Positions 10,686 through 21,611 of a stretch of DNA of 64,000 nt are shown in pieces (the first letter of the stretch is position 1; the number at the start of each line of letters is the position of its first letter). Made by a program: the position numbers and the translations under genes. The DNA is taken from positions 868,001 through 932,000 of the forward strand of contig CAKMXJ010000032.1 of NCBI GenBank assembly GCA_928724745.1, in the 5' to 3' direction. The DNA comes from Anthracocystis setariae (taxonomy: Eukaryota; Basidiomycota; Ustilaginomycetes; Ustilaginales; Ustilaginaceae). The notes under the pieces are model-generated. The model saw nothing but the letters and a program-made list of their open reading frames with translations. It ran no database searches and was not told where the DNA came from.

Positions 10686-13600
10686 GTCCTTGTCAACACC
10701 AATTAAGCCAGTGTTGGCATCCGCGGTGTGGAGCGAAGAACTGTCTTCGGTCGAAGGCGTTCTCGACACTGGTGCAACGCGCGGCGCAGCTTCGCTTGGA
10801 GATCGAGCATCAGCTGCCATGCTGCTGATCACTTCAGCTCGTTGCCGCAGCTTGTCGGCATCCACGGTATACCAGGTTTCCTTGATGCGACGTTCAAGAT
10901 GCTCGGCCAGATCCCCCGTCGATTCGGATGCACCCGTCCATTCACGCTGCTTGGACTTCTTGCTCCATGTCGCGCTACCAACTGGCGAGCTGGCGCTGAT
11001 GGACTCCGAAGCCGTCGAGTCTCCACTGCCTGCGACGTTTTTTGATCGGCGTGCCCTTTCCTCTTCCCTGAGCACCGTGATGACCTTGAGAGAAGACGCC
11101 AGAAGCGGGTTCCGACCTTCCACATCCGTCCTAGCGTGTAGCATCTTGAGCCCCGCAACGACATCCGCACGTTTGTCCAGAATCTCGCGATTGATCGGTC
11201 GTCTCGCAAGGTACAGCAGATCGACTTGCAGAGCCAACAAAGCATGAAAGATGTTGAATTTGAAAATCCAGTATCGCTGTCCTCGACAACCCACGCTGTC
11301 AAGCGCGCGTAGGACACCGATCACGACTCGGGCGCTCTCGATGCAAGTCCTAGTCGAATGGATGTACTTGGCGTTCCAATAACCACGGCTCATATAGAGG
11401 CGATGCAGCTTGAGCAAGCGGTGGTAGATGTACGCATGGATGAGAGCCCTCTGGAAGGACAGATAGGGTCTCTCACGATGCATTCGATGGATCTCGGCGT
11501 CATACTCGTTCTCGCCATCTAGCCGGAAGAAACGCGGCAGAGATCTCAAGATCTCGCGGAAGCGTGCTTCGATCGCCAGCACCGTCTCGAAGGACTCGTC
11601 TCCGTGGTTTTGAGCGTCGGCGATGCTTCGCACGGTGTGACAAATCTCGATGTGGATAGGGATGAAACTATTGGTTGTCGGCACGTTCATGCCACGGATC
11701 TTGTCCAACATCGGCGAGTGGATGCGGTACGGGCGTTTGAGATCATTGGCCGAATCAGAGCCGACGGAGTCACCATCGATTAGGTCACAATCATCGATGT
11801 TTTGAGGACTTTGTGTTGAGAACATTTCGTCCTTGCAATAGTAGCAGCGGTCGAAAAACGCAGCACATTGCCAGTCCATGGTTGCGAACGCGAACCACAC
11901 CTTGCGTCCGACCTCTCGACTGACGCGACTGCCATCTTTGAAACGCTTGGAAGCGGCAAGCTCGAATGCTCTGCGCTTGGATCCACGGGGCAGCCACATG
12001 GCGTTCATGTCGCGCCTGACGTTGCGATCTGGATCGAGATCTTCGCCGTCCGAGTCTGTCTCGAAGCCGTCCTGGATTTGGGTCGAGGTCAACATCTTCC
12101 ATCGGTGGGCAGGAGCAGGAGCCTGAGCTGCGGCTGCGGCTGCATCCTTGCCATCGCTTCCATCTTGGTTGTTTGAACGCTTTTCTTCCTCCCAGCGCTC
12201 TTCGTCTTTGAGCGCGGATCCGAGTCGATGAAGCCCCAAGAACTCGGCAGCCTTGATGGCCATGGTGTAAAGCGCAGAGTATTCTTCACGATGGTCACGA
12301 TTGAAACAGTAATGACGAAGTGCGATGATGGCTTGCAGACCCCAGAGGTTGGGACGTCGCACGAACTGGCCTTTACCCAGCAAAGAAAGGCAGGTGCGAC
12401 TTAGCAAGACGAGCTGATCGTTGATAGAGTTGCGCGATGTTGCGACTTCGCTCTCGAGCACTTCGGTGGGCGTCATGTATTCGCAGGCGCCTTCGCAGAT
12501 TGCAAATAGCAGAGCTGCGAATTGGAAGTCAGGCAAGGGTGGTCGCGCTGATGCTGATGACGATGTGGATGCATCAGCAGTGTCTTTGACGCGGTCGAGT
12601 GCGGTCCAGAATAGACCGAGCTGCCTGAGGAAGGACGGCTGATGGATCGATTGCACGAGCGGCTCAGCCTCTCGCAGGTAGAATTCGATGAGCGCCTCAG
12701 TTTTGTGGCGGGGCGGCAGCAGCTCCATGGCTTCGAGGAAGTGAGCTTTGGTAGCGTCAGAATAGGCACCGTCCGGATGACTGACAAAGATGCTCAGCAT
12801 GGCTGTTGAAGTGAGGTCATCTTGGGATGCTGCGCGGTGCTTTGTTGCTCGGACAGGAACTGGATCGAGAGCTCGAGCCCGATGGCTTGTTGCGCTCCCT
12901 TCATTCGCGGGACTCTTGGGTCGTGAGACTGCATTTGGCATTGATTCTGAGGCTTGATAGCGAGGCAGTTCAGCTCTTGCGCGTTGCTTGAGCGAAGAGC
13001 CCCTGGCAAGCGCCGTCATCAAGCCGTCAGCATCCTCGGCGCCGGATTCCACGCTTTCGCTGTCTTCGCTTGGATCGCTGCCTTCATGATGGTCACCGGT
13101 CCTGAGCTTGGCTTCACCCGCGTTGCGCTCGCGACTGGTAAAGTCGGGAGGATTTTGAATGCTGTGGGAGCCGCTGAAGCGAGAAGAACGGCTGCCGGAA
13201 GAAATGGAATTGGCGCCATACTGATGGGAGCGTCGCCGATCCGTGCTACGTTCCGAGGGTGCGACGTCATGCAAAGCCGAAGGAGAAGACGAGGAGGACT
13301 GCAAAACGCGAAGCTGCGATTCCAGCTGTGCGATCCTGGCCATGAGAGCTGCGTTTGAAGGCGTGATGTTGCTGGCTGGTGCGGCTGGTAAGTGATCGCG
13401 TTCATCGCCCCAGCGACAAAGGTGCGCGACGCCTCTTCGGACGCAGCTTCCACAGTTGGGAACGTTGCGGTCACACTTGATTTTGCGCTGCTTGCATTCG
13501 GTGCAGCTGAGTACGGCTCGTTTGCGCCTCTTGACCTTGTTGGATTGTCTATTGATGGAAGCAACCTCGCTGCCCTGGCCATGACCCGATTCCAAAGTTT

Positions 13601-14597
13601 GATGGGAGACGGCCGATGTACGCCGGCTAAGACGAGCTCGATCGGCTTCGGTCCAGTCAAGACCGCGAGCACTGTTGTGCATCTCCTCGTGCGGGGGCAC
13701 CTCGATGGGACGATCACGATGGCGTCGTTCTTTGGATTCAAAGTGCTCAGCCCACTCCGACGTTGCGGAAGCGATGGAGCGACGTGATGAAGAGGGCTGA
13801 GGCGGCGGCGGACGAAGCATTGCATCGGGGTTGGGCTGAGGTCTTTCGGCGGCGTAGAGATCCAACCTGGCTCGCTTGTCGCGATGTAGTGCTGGATCGG
13901 TCTGATCGGCGTAGTGGGTAGGAGAAAGGTTGCGAGGCGGGGGGAGTGCGCTCGGGTAATTGGGCGGCATGAGAGCTGGAGAACGAACGCGGGGGATGTG
14001 GATTTCTTGTCTGGAATCTGCGGAATGGGCTGGATGTAGCCTTGATTGATGGAAGGGAGGATCGACATACAGGTCTGATGAAGGCTTGGAATCGGGTATC
14101 ATGGGCCTGGACCGTGAGTAATGGACGCGGTCGATAGGGTACGACTCGGAGTCGAAACGAGCCGAGCGAGGATGAGCGAGACGTGAGGAGAGAATGGCAC
14201 CATCTTGGGACGAAGGTAGGGCGGGTAGGTGCTCGGGGTAGTATTGGTCGGGTCTGTTGGAGCGCGGAGGTTGTGGCAAGTCTGATGGAGGATAGAGTGC
14301 GGCTCGAGAAGGGGTTGAATCGATGGGACGCGAATAGGGATAGTCAGATGGGCGAGGGGGACCTTGTCGCATGCCAATCACATTTTGTGCTGTTTCGTGA
14401 TTGGACCAAGCGGCGGAGGGCCTTTCGTTGCGTGGCGGAGGGTCGAAATCGGATCGCGGATAGTGACGGCCCGAATCAAGTTGAGGGCGTAGACGTAAGG
14501 CTTCATCGCGGTGGGAAGCGGATCTGTAGGAAGGGTCTTGAGACAAGGGAAGCGAGTCCCTGGGCAGCCGTGGGGCACGGGACGGGTCTCCTTCCAT
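10401..14597 (-). CDS. Zn2Cys6 fungal transcription factor 2
   Basis: 1398 residues, single exon, unusually long for the family. Residues 1-350 are Pro/Arg/Ser-rich. The zinc cluster lies at Cys365, 368, 375, 382, 385 and 394 (C-x2-C-x6-C-x6-C-x2-C-x8-C) with basic segment KQRKIKCDRN, preceded by the basic stretch KVKRRKR. Residues 410-600 are Ser-rich. The fungal-specific regulatory domain starts near 640 (LIEFYLREAEPLVQSIHQPSF) and includes LWGLQAIIALRHYCF and VWFAFATMDWQCAAFFDR. An Ala run, an alternating Ala/Thr run and a terminal His run are low-complexity insertions. It is transcribed towards transcription factor 1; whether the two are functionally linked cannot be told from sequence. 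Confidence 0.9.
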
Positions 14598-15476
14598 GAT
14601 GGTATTGGCGTGGCTGGTAGAAGATTAGCGGTGCTGAACAAGGATGTTTGTGATGGATCATACGCGAGGTGCGATAGCAGAAGAGACTAGGCAATAGGTT
14701 GGTGAGATGAGTAAAGATGTTGAGAGGACAAGCTAGGAGATGGAGCACATTGACGATGGCTGATATGGGCGGTGAGCACAAGTTGAAGTCCAAACCAGCG
14801 ATGTTGTGCGGCAGAGATGGCGCGTGTATTGCCTGTCAACTGTGTGTTGTGGGTATTGTCTGGCAGCGAATGGTGGATGAGAGCCGAGGCGGCTTTGCGG
14901 AAGATGGAGATGGACTAGGACGGCTGAAAAGGAAGACGGCAACAAATGAGTTGAGCGCCAAGGACTGAGGCGGATGTGATCGATGAGTTGTGGTGAATGA
15001 TCTCGATTGTGGTGGAGTGGATGTGCACGAGTGGTAACGAAGCGGGGTGACAATGTCAAGGCAATAGGATGATGAAGTGGTGATGTGGTTGAAAGGGACA
15101 CACGTTGCAGAAAGTGGTGGAGAGAGAGTGTGTGTGTGTATCATCAAAAGGGTCGAAATGGATTGTAAGACGAGGGCGGTGATTGAGATTCTGGACCGAG
15201 TGACAGAGGCGGCGAGTGTTGGATAGACAGGAGATGTCTGTGCAGCCGAGTGCATCGGATGGCCGTGGTGCTAGAGAGTGCATTATGTGATGGCCGCAGT
15301 GTCGCTCGAATGCACCGACGAGGCCAACGGGCACTACCACAAGACGATTAGCGCTGCAGTTGCACGAGTTCAACCTCCGGTCCTACCATCCAGGCAACCT
15401 TAGTCGTAGTACAGTCCAGTCCAATCCAGCTCAGCTGCAGCACCGCAGTCAAGGTTTCCTCACACAAACCCAAGGG

Positions 15477-15517
<41 letters not shown>
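15477..15517. repeat. 41-nt poly(A) tract
   Basis: An uninterrupted A run in the divergent spacer upstream of transcription factor 2, flanked by ordinary mixed sequence. No target-site duplication or retroelement remnant is obvious next to it, so a reverse-transcription origin is possible but unsupported. Length is likely to vary between isolates. Confidence 0.9.
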
Positions 15518-15523
<6 letters not shown>

Positions 15524-15962
15524 CAAACAATTCACCAATTAAATAAAATTCAGCAGAAATCGGAATTTCTGGCTGCACCCAGACAGGGAGAGCAAGTAGT
15601 GAGCGCTTGGGTAGCCACTCACCCACCTCGTGTAGCGCGCAGTTCCGGGAAGCTGGACCGGCTGGCAGTAGGCTATCACACCAAAATGAGCTAGTCAGCT
15701 TTGCACTGAACCGTGGTGATCTTGATGCCAGGGCGGGCGCGCGGCTATGGCGATGGATGGTGACGGTTTGAAAGCTGGTGTTGCGCACAGTACTGCACTG
15801 CACTGGAGTGGACCGGACTGTTGCGTGCTGCACAGTTTACAGTTAACGGGTTGGAACCGCCGAAATGCGCACGCAACGGGTTAGAGTCACATTTTATGAC
15901 GTGGGGGGAGATAGCCCTCGTCTATTTACAGGTAGAGTAGTAGTGTTGCACGCTCTGCGGTT

Positions 15963-15990
15963 TATTCATTCATTCATTCATTCATTCATT
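15963..15990. repeat. ATTC tetranucleotide microsatellite
   Basis: About seven tandem ATTC units in noncoding DNA. Confidence 0.9.
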
Positions 15991-17105
15991 TGGCGTTGTC
16001 CACTTTGTTGTCCACTTTGTCCACGACTATTTACTGATAAACCTCATCGATACTGTACCGTACCGTGCATTTTAAGGCACGCCCGTTGGTGCTTCGGATC
16101 CTCTACACTGACAATGGGCCTGGAATACCCGAGCCTCCTAAATTTCGCACCGCGTCGACTTGAGCCCAACGCAATCCCAATCCATGCAACTCGGATCTGT
16201 GTCAAGTTGCGGTCTCGCGACTCTGGCATGTTCCGCACAAGGGCGCAACAAACTTGCATCGCGCGTGAGCTGCTTGCCACCGTTGATCCGCTATATTCGC
16301 TATATTGGACTGGCCTCGATTCTGCTGAATCAACCCTGCGACCAACTGCATGGTCGGACCACGAGGACCCAGCGTCGTGGCACAACGCTTTGCCACCCAC
16401 CACACATGCGCTTGAATCCGTGCTTTCCATCCGCACGCTGCACAGCGCCACCTACGCGCTTGGTTCGGGTACCGTAGTCAGGGAGCGGACAAGCGGCAAC
16501 TGCAGTTGCCACGGCTACAATGCAGCAAGTGCCCTTTGTTACGGTGCTGCAGAATGTGGGCGCATCGGCTCGCCTGAGATTGGCACGCAAACGAACAATG
16601 GCAAGCGACTGCATCATGATAATTGTTGCGACCAATAGCTTGCGACTCCTAGCGCGACCGAAATGTGCCACCGTCCTTTAAGCTGGGAAATACAGGACAA
16701 TAGAGTACAGTACTACGGATATGGAGCAACGCGGTGTAGACGGTCTTAAGACCGGCCGTTCGGATTTTGGGTTTGGCTTTCCTTTGCCCACGCACTCATC
16801 TCAGCCAGAAGCGACAGGCGTCACTTTGGTCCTGGATGGGCTGGCAACCGCCTCGATCAGCGGGACAGCTTGACGTTCCATTCAGCCTCGATGATCAGCG
16901 CAATGTCTTGCCTAGCTTCTTGTCGATCGAAGAAGAAAAAAGCGCGGTGCGGTGCAGTGCGGTGCAGTGCGGAGCGGAGCGGCGAAGCACGGAGCGCGTA
17001 TCGCCTAGCTCAGAAACAAGCTACACCAACACAAACAATGCAAAACGTGCCGCATGGAATGCTATTAGCGTCTAAGCTTTCGAACGATAATTCACGTTCC
17101 GATCG

Positions 17106-17122
17106 TACTGTACTGTACTGTA
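17106..17122. repeat. Three overlapping TACTGTA heptamers
   Basis: TACTGTA occurs at 17106, 17111 and 17116, each sharing two bases with the next. This is the densest instance of a heptamer that recurs in noncoding DNA across the window. It lies about 600 nt upstream of the POLD4 start. Function unknown. Confidence 0.7.
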
Positions 17123-17729
17123 CAGCACTGTAGATAACGGGGACTGAACTCGGAGGAGAAACACGACGTCGAGCCGCTCAACTCTATCGATCATGGCTGC
17201 ATCAGGCTATCGCCTTTGCGCATCAATTGGGTGCTACTGAAACTGTTTAGTGTGAGCCAAGATGTTCAGGAGTGTAATCAGATACTGTAGATAAAAAACC
17301 AAAATTATAATAAAAGAAATAAAACGGTAAAAATTGTGAAACAGAGACGCATCGCGGCTGCAGCTGCACCGAAATGTCGGGTCAAAAGATGCCGACACGA
17401 GCGGCCTTTTTTTTAGCCAACAATTTTAGCTTTGAAACAGATTAGATTTGATTCGAGCGGTCTAACAGCTTTGCTTCATTCTTTTTTTTTCCCTTAATGC
17501 CTAATAACTGTAATTGTTGGATCATCCTCCACCAACGCATAACTCAGCAATTGTGTTGCGGCGACAAGCGGGAAAACTGCAAGCGCTCATGCCAACACAT
17601 TTCGTTTGCTTCGACACATGCCTCGTTCATCCGCGCAACGATCTCATCGCCACTTATCTCTTTGCCTAAACCAAGCAAGGCCATATCAAGGATCCACTCT
17701 CGCACGCACATTCCAACGCCGATTTCGAC

Positions 17730-17885
17730 ATGCCACCCAAGACGTCCACGCAAAAGTCGCTTTCGTTCAAGGCGCAATCCAAACCCAAATCCTCCTTCTC
17801 CGCCTCGGCAAAGGACCACATCAAACCAAAGTCAAGCCTCAAATCCATCTCTACACCCACAAAACCTTTCACAACTTCACTTGGC

Positions 17886-17926
<41 letters not shown>

Positions 17927-18269
17927 GCCACCCACCAAGTCAGCTCAGGATGAGGACGATTCGAAACGTCCGCAGCTTGATGTCGACGATCCACGCTGGG
18001 ACGCTCTTTGGCGCAAGACCAAGAAGATCATGAATGTACCCCCTTCCAAGTCGGTGCATATTGATCACGAGAATCGGATTCATCAGATTTTGAGGGTTTT
18101 CGATCTGGATCCTAACTACGGACCATGCATGGGAATGTCGAGGCTGGATAGGTGGCAGCGTGCAAAAGATCTCGATCTGCATCCTCCCCAGGAGGTCTAC
18201 GACATCTTGACAACAAAACACGGCGTCACTGAACTCAAGGAGAATGTCTTCACTTCTCACGGTCTCTAG
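17730..18269 (+). CDS. DNA polymerase delta subunit 4 (p12 / Cdm1)
   Basis: 179 residues. The C-terminal half carries the family block: LDVDDPRWDALWRK, then FDLDPNYGPCMGMSRLDRW and a Leu/Pro segment DLHPPQEVYDIL, matching the conserved DPxYGPCxGxxRxxRW core of POLD4. The N terminus MPPKTSTQKSLSF contains a Q-x-x-L-S-F element like the N-terminal motif of other fungal subunits, a possible PCNA contact. Residues 53-65 are a 13-Ser run, mostly encoded by a TCA microsatellite. The subunit stabilises replicative polymerase delta in the nucleus. The gene converges with GPN2, 261 nt apart. Length is longer than human p12 (107 aa) because of the disordered N terminus. Confidence 0.9.
17889..17924 (+). 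repeat. (TCA)12 coding microsatellite
   Basis: Twelve in-frame TCA codons inside the POLD4 reading frame encode a poly-Ser run between the N-terminal motif and the conserved core. Length changes would stay in frame. Confidence 0.9.
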
Positions 18270-18530
18270 ATCCGCAAAGCCATTCAACTCGTCGCAGCGT
18301 TCGGTACACTCACTCGCTTCACTATATCCTCCCCGTTTCAAACTGCTCCATGTACTCCAGCTCTTGTACTATATACCCACTCTGCTCCGAGCAATGCAGA
18401 TTCAATCACTTATTCTCCCCATCCAGTGAAGCACACACGTCAATGCGTCGCATCCAGTCATACACCCGCCCAACTTGACACAATTATGCTGGATTACATT
18501 GTTGTTACAAAACCGCCTCTCAAGCTGCGA

Positions 18531-19889
18531 CTATGCTGAATCCGTCGACTTGGATTGGCTTTTCACCTTGTCCTGCTCCTGTTTCGCTACTTTGCGCACT
18601 TCTGACAACACCTTCTGCTCCCACTCCTTTTCGTTCCTCTGCTTTCTCTCCTCCACCTCAATCTCGTCATACACGTCGCGGTGGTCGATATACCTCTCCT
18701 GTACCTCCAACGCATCTCCCCACCCCAATGCATCTCCACGGTCGGCTACGCTGAACAAGGCATGTGGATCGGCTCCCCCACGTCGAGCCCGCAATGCGGC
18801 CGAGGCAGTAGCAGATGCATGTCCCGGCTCATACGCACCCTCTTGGTCATCGCCATCAAACCCATATGCACCGCTCAAAGCTGAAACGTAGACATACCCC
18901 ACCGCTTTATCCAACACCTGCAACAGCCGGAACATCGACCGTCGATCTTCCACCGCCAACGTCTCAAACGAGACCAGTCCAAAGTCTTCCACCAGCTCGC
19001 AGATGGCTTCGTTCAATTTGCCGTACTTTTCGTTGCGCCGTATCGAGCCAGGTCCGGAGGGGTGGGCGAGCAGGTCGCGCAGGTACGAAAGATCCTGCAC
19101 CTGCGTGTAGAAGTCGAGGTTGAAAGCTAGGTCGGAATGCACACCCAGATCTGCGTCGGTTGTGCTGCCGTGGTTGCTGGGTGAGGATTCTTCGTCGTCG
19201 TCGTCGTCGTCGTCGTCAGTGTGAGGGTCGAAGCGATCGAGCGATCTTTTGTTCGACTGTGAAATGTAGGTTTGGCCGAGCAGGTCGACCTTGGAGAGGA
19301 CATTAATGTGCGGTAGTTCGAGCGTGAGCATGGCTCGCAGTGCGAGGATCAGGATGGAAACATATCGAGACGCGTCGGTGATGTGCGTCGCATCGGTAAG
19401 GTGGACGGCGACAAAGCGCAGAGCCAGCTGCTTGTCTAGTGTCTCCAAGATGCGTTTCAGCGCTGGATGGTTGGTGGAAAGCTCGACTTGACCAGGCAGA
19501 TCAAAGATCAGATACTCGAACCCAGCACTCACCGGCCCCACACTCGTCTCGTCATCTCCATGCCCCGCGATCTGACCCGTGCTGCCACTCCTCTGCTCGG
19601 CCATCACCCTCTTCAACTCTTCGATCAGCCAGTCGATGTTCTTTTCCAGATACTCGATGCAGTACAGCATGGCGGCGTTCGGTCCGAGTGAGAGTTCTGC
19701 CATCACATCGCGGACAGAGATGAGCTTGTTGATATCCACCGCACATGGGTATGGAAGGCGGTCGTTGGCGGGGTCGAGATTGATGACGCTGCATGGTCTG
19801 GATAGGAGCGAGAGGAACTGGTATTGACCAAAGCAGTACGTGGTCTTGCCGGAGCCGGGAGGTCCAATCACGAGCTGAGCGAACGGCAT
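18531..19889 (-). CDS. GPN2: GPN-loop GTPase 2
   Basis: 452 residues, single exon. The N terminus MPFAQLVIGPPGSGKTTYC is the diagnostic Gpn2 start, with the P-loop at about 9-17. The Gly-Pro-Asn insertion that names the family follows at about 73-75 (LGPNAAMLYC). DLPGQVEL is the G3 motif and NVLSKVDLL the G4 guanine-specificity motif. An Asp run encoded by a GTC/GAC repeat and a C-terminal Ala-rich, then charged, tail make it longer than yeast Gpn2 (347 aa). Gpn2 works with Gpn1/Npa3 and Gpn3 in assembling and importing RNA polymerase II and III; this role is family knowledge. It is divergent from the E2 gene. Confidence 0.92.
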   Translation of the reverse strand: MPFAQLVIGPPGSGKTTYCFGQYQFLSLLSRPCSVINLDPANDRLPYPCAVDINKLISVRDVMAELSLGPNAAMLYCIEYLEKNIDWLIEELKRVMAEQRSGSTGQIAGHGDDETSVGPVSAGFEYLIFDLPGQVELSTNHPALKRILETLDKQLALRFVAVHLTDATHITDASRYVSILILALRAMLTLELPHINVLSKVDLLGQTYISQSNKRSLDRFDPHTDDDDDDDDEESSPSNHGSTTDADLGVHSDLAFNLDFYTQVQDLSYLRDLLAHPSGPGSIRRNEKYGKLNEAICELVEDFGLVSFETLAVEDRRSMFRLLQVLDKAVGYVYVSALSGAYGFDGDDQEGAYEPGHASATASAALRARRGGADPHALFSVADRGDALGWGDALEVQERYIDHRDVYDEIEVEERKQRNEKEWEQKVLSEVRKVAKQEQDKVKSQSKSTDSA

Positions 19890-20376
19890 CTTGTCCGGTC
19901 AGAGCCCATGCAGCGCTTCGCAGTGCACTTTTGCGGAGGCGATGTGGATACGAGAGCGACCGTGCAGACCGACAGGACCAAGGATGGTGAAGATGGTGGA
20001 CCCAATCACATATTGATGCCCCCTGAGTCGTTTGATGTTGGCATTTTTGAGCCCTAAATTTTGTCGATTATTTCGCGGCAAAATGGGGATTTTTTTTTTT
20101 TGGTTCTTTATATTATATTAGGTGGGGGTGAGCTTAGCCTCCACAAAGGGCAGTTGGGCGTGGATGGGTGATTGGCTCAGTGCTCTGAGTGCATGCGTGT
20201 GTGGGATATTTTAGAGTTGTGCTGCTTCAACTCCTCTTCCACCTGCTTCTCACTCATCGTCTGCAAACCAGCCCACGTCGCTCGCAGCGTTGGATACCGC
20301 TTAGCGACAAACAACACCAAACACCCTCGTTCCTCGTCCAACCATACAAGCAAACCTCTTCCAGTAGAGAGCCATC
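19890..20376. other. Divergent spacer GPN2 / UBC1-like
   Basis: 487 nt between two start codons, expected to contain both promoters. It holds an 11-nt T run near 20090 followed by an AT-rich stretch, and a CT-rich leader before the E2 gene. No coding potential. Confidence 0.5.
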
Positions 20377-21401
20377 ATGGGTGACGCACGTTTGCGAAGA
20401 ATCAACAAGGAGATCAACGATTGCAAGAATGACAAGGCGTCTGGAATTCAAGTCGCTCTGATAGATGGTAAGCTCTTCCAAGCGTTCAATGCATCGCAGC
20501 ACAAACCATTCAGACGTCCTCCTCATCTTCTTCTCTTTCTCTTGCAGACTCACCATTCCATCTCGTCGGTACTTTCCCTGGGCCGGAGAACTCGCCATAC
20601 GAGAAAGGCACTTTCGATGTCGTACGTATCTATCCCGCTCGTTCTCAGCTCTGATCGCATGACTATTCATGTCTCTTTCCTTCCTACTTGTGTTCTGACA
20701 GGACATTGTTGTGCCAGAAGGCTACCCATTTCAACCGATCAAGATGAAGTTCATCACGCGCGTCTACCATCCCAACATCTCGTCCCAATCCGGCGCCATC
20801 TGTCTGGACATTCTCAAAGACCAATGGTCCCCCGTTCTCACGCTCAAGTCCACACTCATGTCCCTCCGCTCCTTGCTCTGCTCCCCCGAACCCAACGACC
20901 CACAAGACGCCGAAGTCGCCAAACACTATCTGCGCGACAAGACCGATTTCGAAAAAACAGCCAGATACTGGACAGAAATCTACGCCAATGGTTCCGAATC
21001 TGCCCAACCACCCATCGCAACTGCAACCGCAGCGCAAGCCAAACAATCCCACGACAAGGCCGATCCCATCTTGCTTGCGGGCTTGAAGAAGGAACATGTC
21101 GAGCAGTTTGTCAATATGGTAAGCTGGCTCACCAAGTATGGCGTTTATCCAAGTTTCCAAAGCAATGTACTGACTCTGGAAACTTTTGGCATGATTCATA
21201 GGGATTCGAGAGCAACAAGGTGATTGAAGTGCTTAAGAAACTCAACTATCGCGGTGCAAAGTAAGAATACTCAACCCTCTCCCAACAACCAATCTCCCAT
21301 GGAAACTTTCAATTATTGACATTGTCCCTCGATTTCGACACCCTCGCTACAGCGTTCGAAACATCACCGACGATACCGTACTCAACGAACTCCTCAAATG
21401 A
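20377..21401 (+). CDS. UBC1: Ubiquitin-conjugating enzyme E2, Ubc1/E2-25K type with UBA domain
   Basis: Five exons by GT..AG junctions that keep frame: 20377-20467, 20548-20621, 20702-21118, 21202-21260 and 21353-21401. They encode 229 residues. The UBC fold carries the catalytic Cys89 in [15 protein letters not shown], and the HPN motif at 78-80 (VYHPNIS) is intact. The last two exons encode a UBA domain (about 188-229: [16 protein letters not shown]...NELLK). This E2-plus-C-terminal-UBA layout and the length match yeast Ubc1 (215 aa, Cys88) and human UBE2K, which extend Lys48-linked ubiquitin chains and serve the proteasome and cell-cycle control. Introns 3 and 4 both fall in the UBA part. 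Exon boundaries are my prediction. Confidence 0.93.
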
Positions 21402-21611
21402 AACACCCGCAACAACACAACCCAAAAAGCATGTACCTTGACCACCACCACCACCCAATCATCACACCTTGCCCTCACATTCAAACCACATTCCCCCCAA
21501 GGGGAGCGGGTGGGATCAATTATCATCAAAACGAACGCAACATCGAAAAAAGACACAACAAGAGAAAAGAGAGAGAGAGAGAGAGAGGGAGGGAGAGCCA
21601 GTAACAACCTA

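Larger units (their letters stand above)
14598..17729. other. Long divergent spacer between Zn2Cys6 factor 2 and POLD4
   Basis: About 3.1 kb with no gene I can support. It carries a poly(A) run (15477-15517), an ATTC microsatellite (15963-15990), a GC-rich GGTGC/AGTGC repeat (about 16943-16983) and several TACTGTA/TACAGTA heptamers (16051, 16706, a triple overlapping copy at 17106-17122, and 17283). An open frame at 15865-16638 runs through the ATTC repeat and has no domain-like features. Confidence 0.55.

Noticed and set aside
13019..14068. 349-codon frame overlapping Zn2Cys6 factor 2 in another frame
   Set aside because: It is inside the Pro/Ser/Arg-rich arm of the real gene; no start context or domain.
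6388..14597. The two Zn2Cys6 genes as regulators of a secondary-metabolite cluster
   Set aside because: No polyketide synthase, peptide synthetase, terpene cyclase, P450 or transporter lies beside them; neighbours are housekeeping genes.
15865..16638. 257-codon frame in the long spacer before POLD4
   Set aside because: It runs through an ATTC microsatellite (FIHSFIHSFI) and has erratic composition with many Cys, His and Arg; nothing protein-like.
21568..21587. GA tract as a regulatory GAGA element
   Set aside because: It lies between two convergent stop codons, where a promoter role is unlikely; treated as a simple repeat.
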